Source of the DNA: Actinomadura sp. NBRC 104425
GTDB lineage: Bacteria; Actinomycetota; Actinomycetes; Streptosporangiales; Streptosporangiaceae
Length of the DNA stretch: 64,000 bases
Direction of reading: 5' to 3'
Assembly: GCF_030269545.1 (NCBI RefSeq)
Contig: NZ_BSTN01000001.1
Location: forward strand, 1 to 64,000
Each line of letters opens with the position of its first letter. Positions within the stretch are counted from its first letter, which is position 1. Positions 19,722-28,345 of the stretch are shown piece by piece. A program made the position numbers and the translations under genes. The notes below the pieces were generated by a model. It ran no database searches and had not been told where the DNA came from. It saw nothing but the letters and a program-made list of their open reading frames with translations.

Positions 19722-21079
19722 AGGGTTCCCTCCAACCGGTACAGGTGCACGGGCAGGCCGTCCTTGGGCGACGGCAGTGACGTGGTGTCCAGCGGCCATT
19801 CGTAGCGGCCTGGCACGCTCCAGCCGTAGCGGAGCAGCAGCTGGTGCATGATGCTCTTGACCTGCATGCCTGCGAAGTGCAGGCCGATGCACTTGTGGGC
19901 GCCGCCGCCGAACGGGGCCCAGGCGAACCGGTGCACCCGGTCCTCGCGTCGCTCGGGGGAGAACCGCTCGGGGTCGAACCTCTCCGGCTCCGGCCACCAC
20001 TCGGCCATGTGGTGGTTGGTGAGCAGCGGCACGACGACGAGGCTGCCGGCGGGGATGTGGTGGCCGAGCACCGAGGTGTCCTTGACAGCGCGGCGCGGCA
20101 GCGCGGGCACGGGCGCGACCATCCGCAGCGACTCCTTCATCACCATGTCGATGGTGGTCATCGCGTCCAGGTCGGCGAAGCCCGGCACCGGCTTGCCGAG
20201 CGCGCGCGACTGCTCGCGCGCCCGGTCCTGCCACTCGGGGTACTTGGCCATGTAGTAGGCCATGGTGGTGAGCGTGATGGTGGTGGTGTCGTGCGCCGCC
20301 ATCAACGCGAAGATCATGTGGTTGACGACGTCCTCGTCGGTGAAGCGGTGGCCGTCGTCGGTCTCGGCCTGGCACAGCGCGGCGAACAGGTCGTCGCCGC
20401 CGTCGCGCCGCTTGGCCGGCAGGTGCCGGTAGAAGAACTCCTCCAGCGCCTTGCGGGCGCGCATGCCCTTGTGCCAGCGCAGGCCGGGCACCGAGAAGCG
20501 CACGTAGGCGGTGCCGGCGCGGACCGCGTCGATGAACGCGCCGTTGATCCGGTCGGCCTCGGCGCGGTCGAGCTCCACGCCCATGAACACGTCGGTGGCC
20601 AGGTCGAGGGTGAGCTGCTTGACGTGGTCGTAGACGGTGAAGCCACGGCCGGGCTCCCAGGCGTCCAGGCCCGCGGCGATGCTCGGCGCCATGCGCTCCA
20701 TGTAGGCGCGCAGCCGGTCCCGGGTGAAGGCCTGCTGCATGATGCGCCGGTGGTGCAGGTGCTCGTCGAAGTCGAGCAGCATGATGCCGCGGTGGAAGAA
20801 CGGCCCGATGAAGTAGCTCCACGCCGGGCCGTTGGCGAACGCCTTGTCCCGGTTGACCAGGACGGTCTCGGCGGCCTCGGGCCCCTGGACGGTCACGGTG
20901 CGCTGGCCGAGCAGCCAGCCCCACGAGACGGGGCCGTACTGCTCGTAGCGCTTGCGCGCCTGCCCGAACGGGTCGCGCATCACCTGCAGGGTGTTGCCGA
21001 TGAACGGCAGGCCCGGCACGCCGGGCACGGGTTTGAGCCCGCTCCCGGGCGGCGGCGGGGCGAGGATGCTGGCGGCCAT
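19718..21079 (-). CDS. Cytochrome P450
   Basis: 453 residues. The heme ligand is Cys397 in FGGGAHKCIG; the I-helix oxygen motif AAHDTT is at 261-266, and E-x-x-R is in KESLR (E316, R319). The N-terminus is proline-rich (PVPGVPGLPFIGNTL), typical of soluble relatives of CYP51/CYP120-like enzymes; no membrane anchor is seen. The start is ATG 21077-21079 with GGAGG 4 bases upstream. A perfect long inverted repeat lies 26-56 bases upstream of the start. It is co-translated with the SDR; redox partners are not encoded nearby. Confidence 0.96.
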   Translation of the reverse strand: MAASILAPPPPGSGLKPVPGVPGLPFIGNTLQVMRDPFGQARKRYEQYGPVSWGWLLGQRTVTVQGPEAAETVLVNRDKAFANGPAWSYFIGPFFHRGIMLLDFDEHLHHRRIMQQAFTRDRLRAYMERMAPSIAAGLDAWEPGRGFTVYDHVKQLTLDLATDVFMGVELDRAEADRINGAFIDAVRAGTAYVRFSVPGLRWHKGMRARKALEEFFYRHLPAKRRDGGDDLFAALCQAETDDGHRFTDEDVVNHMIFALMAAHDTTTITLTTMAYYMAKYPEWQDRAREQSRALGKPVPGFADLDAMTTIDMVMKESLRMVAPVPALPRRAVKDTSVLGHHIPAGSLVVVPLLTNHHMAEWWPEPERFDPERFSPERREDRVHRFAWAPFGGGAHKCIGLHFAGMQVKSIMHQLLLRYGWSVPGRYEWPLDTTSLPSPKDGLPVHLYRLEGTL

Positions 21080-21104
21080 GGACCCTCCCAGGCCCCCGAA
21101 GGGG

Positions 21105-21135
21105 AAAGCTACAAAAACGCGATTTATGTAGCTTT
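21105..21135. promoter_or_regulatory. Perfect inverted repeat AAAGCTACA-N13-TGTAGCTTT upstream of the P450 gene
   Basis: The nine-base arms (21105-21113 and 21127-21135) match exactly. The spacer is AT-rich within a GC-rich genome. The arm also occurs before the TetR/MpaB pair at 17978, so both sites may be bound by the same TetR-family protein. Confidence 0.65.
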
Positions 21136-21207
21136 GTTGTAACGCACTGGACGAGTGCGCGTCCAGGGATGTTGCGGGAGGAACCATGCCCCGGGCCCGG
21201 CGGCCGG

Positions 21208-24153
21208 TCAGGCGAGCAGCCGGTACCCGCCCGCGGAGTCGCGGACATAGGCCCGCCCCTCGCCCGGACGCGGCATGCCCTCCGCGCGCAGCGAGTCGGT
21301 TCGCAGCCGCCGCCCGCCGGTCACCGGGATCTCGTCGACCACGCGGACCAGCGCCGGCCGCATCTCCGGCGGCACCCGCAGCAGCGCCTCGGCCAGATCG
21401 ACCGGCTTGACCTCGGCGTCCGGGTCGCGCAGGCTGATCGCGGCCGCGGCGATCTCGGCGCCGTCGCCGGCCGGAACCCCGTACACCGCGACCGCGTCCA
21501 CGTACGGCAGGTCGCCGAGCGCGTCGCGGATCGGGCCGGGCGGGACGATGCCCTCGGCCGTGCGGATCAGCTCGGTCTCCCGCCCCACCAGCCAGTAGTC
21601 GCCGTCGGCGTCGCGGCGGAACAGGTCGCCGGTGGACAGCCACGCGTCCCCCGGCGCGAACACGCCGCGCAGCGGACGGCGGGTGGACGCGGCCGCCCCG
21701 GGCGTGACCCGCACCAGCAGCACCCCGATCTCGTCCGGCGCGCACTCGACGGCGAGCCCGTCAGGGCCCTGCTCCGGCCGCCCCTCCTCCAGGTCGTAGC
21801 GGGCCAGCCGCACCCGCGCGCTGCCGGGCAGCGGGCGCCCCAGCGAGCCGGGCTTCCTGCCGGTCAGGTTGACCAGGATCGCCTCGGCCTCGGTGGTGGC
21901 GTAGAACTCCAGGACGCGCGCGGGCGCGAACCGCTCCTCCACCCGCCGCCACAGCCCGCGCGGCATCCCCGACCCGATGAACAGCCGCACGGCGTGGTGC
22001 CGCTCGCCCGGGTGCGGCGGTGCGTTCACCAGGTCGCGCAGCAGCGTCCAGGTGTAGGACGCGACCGTCACGCCGTAGCGGCGGGCCTCGTCCCAGAACG
22101 TCTCGGGGTCGTAGGCGGTGGCCAGCGCCAGCCGGGACCCGCCCGCCACCGCGCCGCCCAGGCTCATCAGCAGCGCCGACGGATGCTGCAGCGGGGTGAT
22201 GCTGAACACGGTGTCGGCGGCCGACAGCGACGCCGACGACGCGGTGCCGAACGCCGACAGCGCCCAGCGCCGGTTGGTGATCCGGTGGGCCCGCAGGTGC
22301 TCGCCGTCGCCGGTGAAGCACACGAACGCCAGGTCGCCCGCGCGTCCCGGGTTGGGCCGGTACCAGCCGGGCACCGCGACCCGGTCGGGGTCGATGCGCT
22401 CCATGTCGGTCAGCGCGTCGGTCAGCGCGTCGGTCAGGGGAAGGCCGCGCGTCCGGTCGTCGCGGGCCCGGCCGCCGCCCAGCAGGTACGCCCGGACGCC
22501 GGGCAGCGCGGCGGCGCGTTCGGCGTTCTGCGGGTCGGCGATGATCCGGTCCACCTCGCCGAGCGCCGCCTCGCGCGCCGGGTCGCCGTCGGGGCGCAGC
22601 AGCACGGCCACGGCGCCCAGCCGGTTGAGCGCCGCCACCAGCGCCAGCGCGGTGGGCCGCGTCTCCATGAGCACACCCACCGGGTCGCCCTGCCGCACCC
22701 CGATATGGATCAGCCCGCGGACCACCGCGTCGATGCGCCTCTTGGCGGCGGCCTGCGTGTACGCGCGTCCCTGGTACAGGAAGAACACGTCGTCGGGGGC
22801 GCGGTCGGCCTGCTCGTCCAGCAGCAGCCCCATGGACATGCGGGTGTCGGCGTGAATGCGCTCCAGCCGCGCCAGCCGAGGCAGGTTCTGCCCGGCCTCC
22901 CGCGCGATCTGGCCGATGCCCTGGACGGCCCGCGCCGCCGTCACCGCGGCCGACCGGGCGGCGTTCACCCCTATGCCGGCCGCCAGCTGCAGCCCGTACG
23001 CGGCCGCACCGCCGGGCGGGGACGCGGCCGCCCGCTCCTCGCTTTCCAGCGGGCGCACGAGTTCGGGCAGGTCGCCGTCCTCGTCGCGCCACCTGACCCA
23101 CCCGGCGACGGCGGGCCAGGTCTGGGCGACGGCCAGACTCCCCACGACCAGCCCGAAGTGCCCCGACCGCAGGGTCGCCTCGTACACGCGGGCGCGAGGC
23201 GCGGCGCGGCCGATGGCCCGCACCATGGCGGGCGGCGCGATCTCATCGACCTCGCCGGCGAACGCCAGCACCGGGCAGGTGATGTCGGCCAGCGTCACCA
23301 CCCGGTCGCCGATGACGAACCCGCCGGTCAGCATGCGGTTGTGCGCGATGAACTGGCGGATGAACTCCGCCAGCGCCGGGCCGGGCCAGGCCACCCAGCC
23401 CTCGCGCTCGATGAACCGGCGCTGCCGCTCGCGCGGCGCCAGCCGCTCCCGGTCGTGCAGCGCCAGCACGAAGCCGACCCGGCTGCGCACCGACTTGACC
23501 GGGCTGAGCAGTTGGAAGCCGGTGCGCAGCACCCAGCCGGGCACGGCCAAGCCGCGGATCAGGCCCTCGGGGATGCGGCCCGCGCCCTCGGCCGCCAGCC
23601 ACGCGGGCACCCCGAACGGCAGCCCCACGCTGGTGTCGGCCGGGCTGCCGAACGTCACCAGCGACGCGACGCCCTCGCTGCGCCGGTACGCCGCCGCCTG
23701 GTAGGCGAACATGCCGCCCTGCGAGTAGCCCGCGACGTGCACGTCCCGCCCGGTGGCCTTCCGGACCCGGTCGACCGCGTCGCTGACGGCCAGCACGTGG
23801 TCGGTGATGGTGCGTTCCAACCCGCCCGGCTCCCGCTCGGGCGCGCCGAAGTCGACCACCCACGGGTCGGCGCCCAGCTCCCGCAGCACCCGCACCGCGC
23901 TGACCCGCGAGGAGATGTCGTACACCTCCGCGGTGATCATCAGCGGCGGAACGAGCAGCACCACGGGCCGGCCTGCGCCGTCGCCGGGGTAGTAGTGCCG
24001 CAGCCGGTAGACCCGCCGGGCACCGACCACCTCGTACGGAGCGGCGTCCTCGCCGGTGTCCAGCCCGCCGAACCGGACCACCTCCAGCGCGTTCTGCGCG
24101 GTCGCCCCGAGGCGGGCGCCGAGGCGCAGCAGAGATGTCGTCACAGCGGGCAT
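21208..24153 (-). CDS. Alpha/beta-hydrolase fused to an acyl-CoA synthetase-like domain (ligase motifs degenerate)
   Basis: 981 residues. The first 370 form an alpha/beta-hydrolase related to PHA synthase/depolymerase-type proteins, with VVLLVPPLMITAEVYD and the nucleophile elbow GYSQGG (Ser144). A linker of about 70 residues leads to an ANL-superfamily domain (about 440-980) with LLLDEQADRAPDDVFFLYQGRAYT, YATTEAEAI and LSTGDLF. The A3 P-loop, normally SGTTGxPKG, reads FTGDGEHLRAHR, and the C-terminal catalytic lysine motif (usually SGK) reads TGGRRLRTD, so adenylation activity is doubtful. It may act as a hydrolase or acyl-transfer scaffold. It lies 60 bases downstream of the FAAL-like gene, probably in one transcript. 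Confidence 0.85.
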   Translation of the reverse strand: MPAVTTSLLRLGARLGATAQNALEVVRFGGLDTGEDAAPYEVVGARRVYRLRHYYPGDGAGRPVVLLVPPLMITAEVYDISSRVSAVRVLRELGADPWVVDFGAPEREPGGLERTITDHVLAVSDAVDRVRKATGRDVHVAGYSQGGMFAYQAAAYRRSEGVASLVTFGSPADTSVGLPFGVPAWLAAEGAGRIPEGLIRGLAVPGWVLRTGFQLLSPVKSVRSRVGFVLALHDRERLAPRERQRRFIEREGWVAWPGPALAEFIRQFIAHNRMLTGGFVIGDRVVTLADITCPVLAFAGEVDEIAPPAMVRAIGRAAPRARVYEATLRSGHFGLVVGSLAVAQTWPAVAGWVRWRDEDGDLPELVRPLESEERAAASPPGGAAAYGLQLAAGIGVNAARSAAVTAARAVQGIGQIAREAGQNLPRLARLERIHADTRMSMGLLLDEQADRAPDDVFFLYQGRAYTQAAAKRRIDAVVRGLIHIGVRQGDPVGVLMETRPTALALVAALNRLGAVAVLLRPDGDPAREAALGEVDRIIADPQNAERAAALPGVRAYLLGGGRARDDRTRGLPLTDALTDALTDMERIDPDRVAVPGWYRPNPGRAGDLAFVCFTGDGEHLRAHRITNRRWALSAFGTASSASLSAADTVFSITPLQHPSALLMSLGGAVAGGSRLALATAYDPETFWDEARRYGVTVASYTWTLLRDLVNAPPHPGERHHAVRLFIGSGMPRGLWRRVEERFAPARVLEFYATTEAEAILVNLTGRKPGSLGRPLPGSARVRLARYDLEEGRPEQGPDGLAVECAPDEIGVLLVRVTPGAAASTRRPLRGVFAPGDAWLSTGDLFRRDADGDYWLVGRETELIRTAEGIVPPGPIRDALGDLPYVDAVAVYGVPAGDGAEIAAAAISLRDPDAEVKPVDLAEALLRVPPEMRPALVRVVDEIPVTGGRRLRTDSLRAEGMPRPGEGRAYVRDSAGGYRLLA

Positions 24154-24213
24154 CGTCGGCCTTTCACAACGTCATGGACATCGTGTCCGCAACCGACGCC
24201 GCCGGTCAACGAT

Positions 24214-25869
24214 CTACGTCGGCGGGAGGACTCGCGCCCCGGGCATCTTCCCCGCCTGCAGCAGTTCCCACATGTAGCGGCGGCGCGGCTTGCCGCTGGA
24301 GGTCCGCTGGATCAGCCCGCCGCCCACCACGATCGTCAGCTCGACGTCGGCGCCGAGCCTGCGGCGCAGCGTCTCCCGCACGTCGCCGGCCCACGGCGCG
24401 TCGTTCGTCTCGGCGAACAGCGCCAGCCCCTTGGTGCCGGCGCCGGGCACGCCGACGACCACGATCCGGCCCTTGCCCAGCCCCGTCAGCTCGGCGATCT
24501 TGGCTTCCAGGTCTTCCACGTAGACCGACCGGCCGCGCACCTTGATGCTGTCGCCCATCCTGCCGAGCACGAACAGCTGCCCCTCGTGGAAGAAGCCCGC
24601 GTCGCCCGTGTACACGAGCCCGTCGCCGAACCGCGTCGACTTGCCCTCCGCGCCCGCGTAGTAGCCGGGGCAGGCGGACGCGCCGCCGACGACGATCTCC
24701 CCGAGATGCCCCTCGGGCAGTTCCCGGCCGTCGTCGTCCACGATCGTCACCGGCACGTCCGGCCGGGGCGTGCCGCAGCCGACCACCCAGCCCGCCCGGG
24801 CGCCCACCGACGCGGGACCCAGCGTGTGGGAGTCCAGGACGCGCACCTTCCGCCCGAACTCCAGCGACTCGGGATCGGGCCGCACCGCCAGCGGGTCCGC
24901 GCGCCGGGCGTCCGCGGTGACCAGCAGCGTGGTCTCCGCCATCCCGTACGCGGGCGTGAACGTGTGCCGCGAGAACCCGAACGGCTCCACCAGCTGCGCG
25001 AAGACCTCCAGCGCGTGCGGGTCGATCGGCTCGGCCCCGATGATCGCGGTGCGCCAGCCGGACAGGTCGACGCCCTCCAGCTGCTCGGGCTTGACGCGCC
25101 GCGCGCAGTAGGCGTACGCGAACGGCGGCGCCGCGGTGTGCCTGGCCTCGGCGAAGCACCGCAGCCACCGCGCAGGGTCCCGGATGAACTGGTCGGGCCG
25201 CATCAGCCGCAGCTCGGCCTGCCGGGAGATGGGCGTGATGAAGCAGCCGATCAGGCCCATGTCGTGGTACAGCGGCAGCCAGGACGCCACGGCGTCGTCG
25301 TCCCGGAAGCCGGCCGTCCGGGTGATCAGCTCGACGTTGGCCTCCAGGTTCTCCCAGGTGACCATGACGCCGCGCGGCGCACCGCTGGACCCGGAGGTGA
25401 ACTGCAGCAGCGCCAGCTCCCCCGGCTCCCGGAGCTCGGCCTCCCGCTCCGCCTGCCGGGGAATCCACGGCTCGCCGGGCAACCCCGCGTCCGCCATGGC
25501 CCGCCCGATCAGCGGGGCCAGATCCTGCGATGCGATCGTCACCTTGGGTCGGGCCTGCCGCAGGATCGCCGCCACATGAGCGACGTACTCGTCGCCGTTC
25601 TGGAACAGCGGCGGCGTCAGCAGGCACACCGTGGCACCGGCCGCCCACACCGCGAAGTAGGTCTCCACGCAGGTGAAGTCGGTCGGCAGGACGACGCACA
25701 CCACGTCGCCGGGGGCGACGCCCGTCTCCAGCAGCGCCCCGGCCGTGCGCCGAGCCGCCGCGGCCAACTCCCCGTAGTCGCGGAACACCCAGCCGCCGTC
25801 GTCGGTCGCCAGGTGGACGCCGCGTTCGGCGTTCGGCTTGTCCAGCCAGTCCCGCAGGGCAGATGCCAT
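24214..25869 (-). CDS. Fatty acyl-AMP ligase-like AMP-binding enzyme
   Basis: 551 residues. ANL signatures are intact: LQFTSGSSGAPRGV (A3), YGMAETTLLV (A5), YTGDAGFF (A7), GRMGDSIKVRGRSVY (A8) and RTSSGKPRRRYMWELL with the catalytic lysine (A10). The A3 form and WLPLYHDMGLIG block are typical of FAAL proteins, which load fatty acids as acyl-AMP on carrier proteins; no carrier protein gene is visible nearby. The start is ATG at 25867-25869. An inverted repeat lies 16-31 bases upstream. It probably activates the substrate of the P450/SDR/oxygenase group. Confidence 0.9.
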   Translation of the reverse strand: MASALRDWLDKPNAERGVHLATDDGGWVFRDYGELAAAARRTAGALLETGVAPGDVVCVVLPTDFTCVETYFAVWAAGATVCLLTPPLFQNGDEYVAHVAAILRQARPKVTIASQDLAPLIGRAMADAGLPGEPWIPRQAEREAELREPGELALLQFTSGSSGAPRGVMVTWENLEANVELITRTAGFRDDDAVASWLPLYHDMGLIGCFITPISRQAELRLMRPDQFIRDPARWLRCFAEARHTAAPPFAYAYCARRVKPEQLEGVDLSGWRTAIIGAEPIDPHALEVFAQLVEPFGFSRHTFTPAYGMAETTLLVTADARRADPLAVRPDPESLEFGRKVRVLDSHTLGPASVGARAGWVVGCGTPRPDVPVTIVDDDGRELPEGHLGEIVVGGASACPGYYAGAEGKSTRFGDGLVYTGDAGFFHEGQLFVLGRMGDSIKVRGRSVYVEDLEAKIAELTGLGKGRIVVVGVPGAGTKGLALFAETNDAPWAGDVRETLRRRLGADVELTIVVGGGLIQRTSSGKPRRRYMWELLQAGKMPGARVLPPT

Positions 25870-25884
25870 TGACGTCCCTTCCCG

Positions 25885-25900
25885 CCGAGTAAAAACTCGG
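25885..25900. promoter_or_regulatory. Inverted repeat CCGAGT-AAAA-ACTCGG upstream of the FAAL-like gene
   Basis: Six-base arms around an A4 spacer, centred about 24 bases upstream of the ATG. The size and position fit an operator. It does not resemble the AAGCTACA element, so a second regulator may be involved. Confidence 0.4.
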
Positions 25901-25974
25901 AGGTAACTTCACCAGCGCCGCGGCATCTGCGTCAACTGAAACGATCAGCAGCCGGGCCCGTCCGGGCTTCGGCG

Positions 25975-26334
25975 TCAGGCCCGTGCGGGCCCGCGCACCA
26001 CTGTGGCGACGCCCCGCCACCCCAGCAGGAACAACGCGGTGAACAGCGACGCCACCACGATGAACGAGACCGCCGTCCCCTGCCCCGCGACGACCCGCAG
26101 CACCATGCCCACCGCCACGGTGGACACCCACACCCCCACACCGGCGGGGAGAAGCGCCTCCGGCCGCCGCCACGCGCGCGTCACCAGCCAGCCCACTGCC
26201 AGCCCCGCCAGGAACGGCCACGCCGTGCTCGCGATCCCGGGCAGGCTCGCCGCCTCCTCATGCGACGCCCGCCCGATCGTCACGAACACGAGCACACACG
26301 CGGCATCCAGCGCCGCCGCCCCAACATTCCGCAC
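25975..26334 (-). CDS. DUF3054-family membrane protein
   Basis: 119 residues from GTG 26332-26334. Four hydrophobic segments are visible: AALDAACVLVFVTIG, STAWPFLAGLAVGWLVT, VGVWVSTVAVGMVLRVV and FIVVASLFTALFLLGWRGV. The pattern GIASTAWPFLAGLAVGWL, then VW-ST-AVGM-LR and GQGTAVSFI, is the DUF3054 signature. Function is unknown; the family is common in actinobacteria. The ribosome binding site is weak, so the start could be slightly different. Confidence 0.8.
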   Translation of the reverse strand: MRNVGAAALDAACVLVFVTIGRASHEEAASLPGIASTAWPFLAGLAVGWLVTRAWRRPEALLPAGVGVWVSTVAVGMVLRVVAGQGTAVSFIVVASLFTALFLLGWRGVATVVRGPARA

Positions 26335-26490
26335 GCCCCCAGCATAAGAACCCCCACCGCTCCCCCATACACCCCCTCTGACCTGCCCCAACACACAAGC
26401 CCACGCCCGTCGCCCCCGAAGCTCCCTGGGAAGACCACCGCACACAAGCCCACCCCGACGGGCAGGGCCCCCAAGAGTTTCGTTCGGTTG

Positions 26491-26602
26491 TTCGATACGG
26501 CGATTCACCTGGCGGTGAATCACCTACCCCTGTGCTGCTTCGCAGGGGTCCGATTCCTCCCCCGCCTGAAGGCGGGGGTCTCCTCGGAGGTCTCCGATGA
26601 AC
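26491..26602. repeat. Structured multi-hairpin element, copy A (IS200/IS605-end or omegaRNA-like)
   Basis: A 112-bp sequence that recurs, diverged, at 60612-60719. It contains four hairpins in order: GATTCACC/GGTGAATC (26502-26521), CCCCTG/CAGGGG, CCCCCGCC-TGAA-GGCGGGGG, and TCGGA/TCCGA around GGTC. Both copies end in GGAGG followed by GATGAAC. Sequence differences between copies largely keep pairing. The GC hairpins resemble right ends of IS200/IS605 elements, whose transcripts serve as TnpB guide RNAs, but no tnpB gene is present. An ATG at its end opens only a 32-codon frame. The intergenic stretch 26335-26490 contains nothing I can name. Confidence 0.6.
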
Positions 26603-26696
26603 AAGCACCTGACGAAGGCGAAGCCCCCGAACCCAACACGAAACGACGGGCGAACGGTCGGGCGGGCGTTCCAGGGACATCAAGAAGCCCGGTAGC

Positions 26697-26876
26697 AAGC
26701 CGAAGGCTTGCGAAGCCCCCGAGGGCGACCGACGCAGGTTCCAGGGGGCGCCCCCCTGGGAGAAAAGCGAAGAGGCCCCCGGGAAGAAGCCGAAGGCTTG
26801 CGAAGCCCCCGAGGGCGACCGACGCAGGTTCCAGGGGGCGCCCCCCTGAGAGATAAGCGAAGAGGCCCCTGAAAGC
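26697..26876. repeat. Two tandem copies of a 90-bp repeat downstream of tRNA-fMet
   Basis: The block beginning AAGCCGAAGGCTTGCGAAGC repeats with a period of 90 bases (for example CGAAGGCTTG at 26701 and 26791) and about 95% identity, including GAGGGCGACCGACGCAGG and AAGCGAAGAGGCCCC. A diverged third copy lies beside the second tRNA-fMet gene (about 34775-34890). The frame reads through as Pro/Gly-rich repeats on both strands, which I regard as non-coding. Confidence 0.7.
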
Positions 26877-26905
26877 AAGCCGAAGGTTTGCTTCCAGGGG
26901 CCTCT
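26861..26905 (-). terminator. Hairpin terminator downstream of tRNA-fMet copy 1
   Basis: AGAGGCCCCTG (26861-26871) pairs perfectly with CAGGGGCCTCT (26895-26905), extended inside by AAGCAA/TTGCTT pairing. It lies just past the 3' end of the tRNA on the minus strand. No long T-run follows. Confidence 0.6.
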
Positions 26906-26911
26906 GCCTAG

Positions 26912-26985
26912 TAGCGGGGGCAGGATTTGAACCTGCGACCTCTGGGTTATGAGCCCAGCGAGCTACCGAACTGCTCCACCCCGCG
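26912..26985 (-). tRNA. Initiator tRNA-fMet(CAT), copy 1
   Basis: 74 bases without encoded CCA. Acceptor CGCGGGG pairs with CCCCGC leaving position 1:72 unpaired (C:T), an initiator hallmark. The anticodon stem-loop is CTGGG-CTCATAA-CCCAG with three consecutive G-C pairs next to the CAT loop, also diagnostic for initiator tRNA. The T arm is GCAGG-TTCAAAT-CCTGC. The sequence is identical to the second copy at 34914-34987, same strand. Confidence 0.95.
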
Positions 26986-27173
26986 GCGACGGTCTTAACT
27001 CTATGGGTCCTGGGGGTGGCTCGCAAACCAATATCGTGCGTGCCGCGAGGCGGAGGGGCCGCGGCGTGTCGGCGCGTGCCGTGCTCATGCGAGAGGGACG
27101 CTTCCGACTCCGGTCCCCGCGGCCCCAGGTCCTGCCCGGTCTCGCGGCTGGCACAGCGCCAGTCCGGCGGCGG

Positions 27174-28319
27174 TCAGACGCGGATGGTCATGCCGTCGTT
27201 GCCGACGATGACGCGGCCGTCGTAGCCCTTGCTCGCCTTGAGCTTCCACACCGCGTCCGGGACGAGCCGCTTGTCGCCCGGGGCCAGGTGGCTGAGGACC
27301 AGCCGCCCGACACCGGCCTTCTGCGCGACCTCCCCGCCGACCCGCGTCACGTCGCTGTGGCTGTTCATGTGGTGCTGGATCTGGTCGGGCGTGAGGTTGC
27401 GGGCGGCCTTGACGATCTGCAGGTCGATGACCTCGTGGACGAGGACGTCGGCGCCGCGCGCCAGGGTGACCATGTTGGGGGTGATGGTGGTGTCGCCGCT
27501 GAAGACGACCGATCCGTGCTCGGTGTCGAACCGGAACGCCAAGGACGGGAACACCGGCGGGTGCTCGACGAGGACGGCGGTGACCTTGACGTTGTCGTCG
27601 GACATCACGGTGAACGGCTGCATCGGCGGGGCCATCGGGCCGTTCGGTCCCGCGCCGACCGGCGGCACGGCGATGTCGTGGGGCCGGACCAGATCGCGGA
27701 TGTCGGGCCAGCCTTCGTCGCGCATGCGCAGGTTGAGGTCGTAGGCGGTGGCGGCCATCTGCCCGTTGATCAGATCGGTGAGGCCGGGGGTGGGGTTCTC
27801 CGGGTTGATGACGGGGCGCGCCTCCTCCGTTGCGGGCAGGGCTCCGGCGCGTCCGGGGCCGTAGATGTGGACGGGGTGGGTCATGGGATTGATGCCGCCG
27901 AACCGCAGGAACGGCAGCGTGTACAGGTCGGCGATGTGGTCGGAGTGCAGGTGGGTGATGAAGACGGCGTCCAGGTTCGCGATCTTCAGCCCGGCGCGTT
28001 CGAACTGGTCGAACGCGCCGTGGCCCAGGTCGATGACGTAGACGCGCCCGTTGACGACGAGCGCCGAGGCGATCCCGGTGCGTCCCTGCATGGGCACCGG
28101 TCCGGCGGCGGTGCCGATGAGGACGAGTTCGGTGGCGCCCTTGCGGAACGTGGGCGTCCGGGTGGGCAGCGGGGCCGCCTGGGCGGGGGACGCGGCGGCC
28201 CCGCCGACGAGCGGCAGCGCCGCGACCGCCCCCACGGCCGTGCGCAGGAGCCTTCGGCGTGCGGGGACGTGCCGCCGGTCGGCGCCCTGCGGCGTTCCGG
28301 GCTGGGTGTGGCGGTTCAT
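27174..28319 (-). CDS. Secreted MBL-fold metallohydrolase
   Basis: 381 residues from ATG 28317-28319 with GGAGG 7 bases upstream. The N-terminus has a twin-arginine-like signal (PARRRLLRTAVGAVAALPLVGG) ending near SPAQA, so it is probably exported. The metallo-beta-lactamase motif is THLHSDH; later ligands are in VFSGDTTITPN (Asp) and VLSHLAPGD (His). The HHMNSHSDV segment resembles arylsulfatase- or RNase Z-like members. It is the last gene of the ring-cleavage operon; it might hydrolyse an ester or lactone outside the cell, but the substrate is unknown. Confidence 0.9.
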   Translation of the reverse strand: MNRHTQPGTPQGADRRHVPARRRLLRTAVGAVAALPLVGGAAASPAQAAPLPTRTPTFRKGATELVLIGTAAGPVPMQGRTGIASALVVNGRVYVIDLGHGAFDQFERAGLKIANLDAVFITHLHSDHIADLYTLPFLRFGGINPMTHPVHIYGPGRAGALPATEEARPVINPENPTPGLTDLINGQMAATAYDLNLRMRDEGWPDIRDLVRPHDIAVPPVGAGPNGPMAPPMQPFTVMSDDNVKVTAVLVEHPPVFPSLAFRFDTEHGSVVFSGDTTITPNMVTLARGADVLVHEVIDLQIVKAARNLTPDQIQHHMNSHSDVTRVGGEVAQKAGVGRLVLSHLAPGDKRLVPDAVWKLKASKGYDGRVIVGNDGMTIRV

Positions 28320-28345
28320 ACGTGATCCTCCGGGTCGGGTGGGCT

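Noticed and set aside
21169..25872. A 1567-residue plus-strand frame opposite the ligase genes.
   Set aside because: It is His/Arg/Pro-rich low-complexity, a shadow of the GC-rich minus-strand genes, with no domain signature.
26697..26876. The tandem repeats were considered as a CRISPR array.
   Set aside because: The unit is 90 bp with no unique spacers, only two copies lie in tandem, and no cas genes are near.
26520..27026. A long minus-strand frame with repeated LLPGGLFAFLPGGRPLEP-type sequence across the 90-bp repeats and tRNA.
   Set aside because: It runs through a tRNA gene, its repeats come from the DNA repeat, and it has no ribosome binding site.
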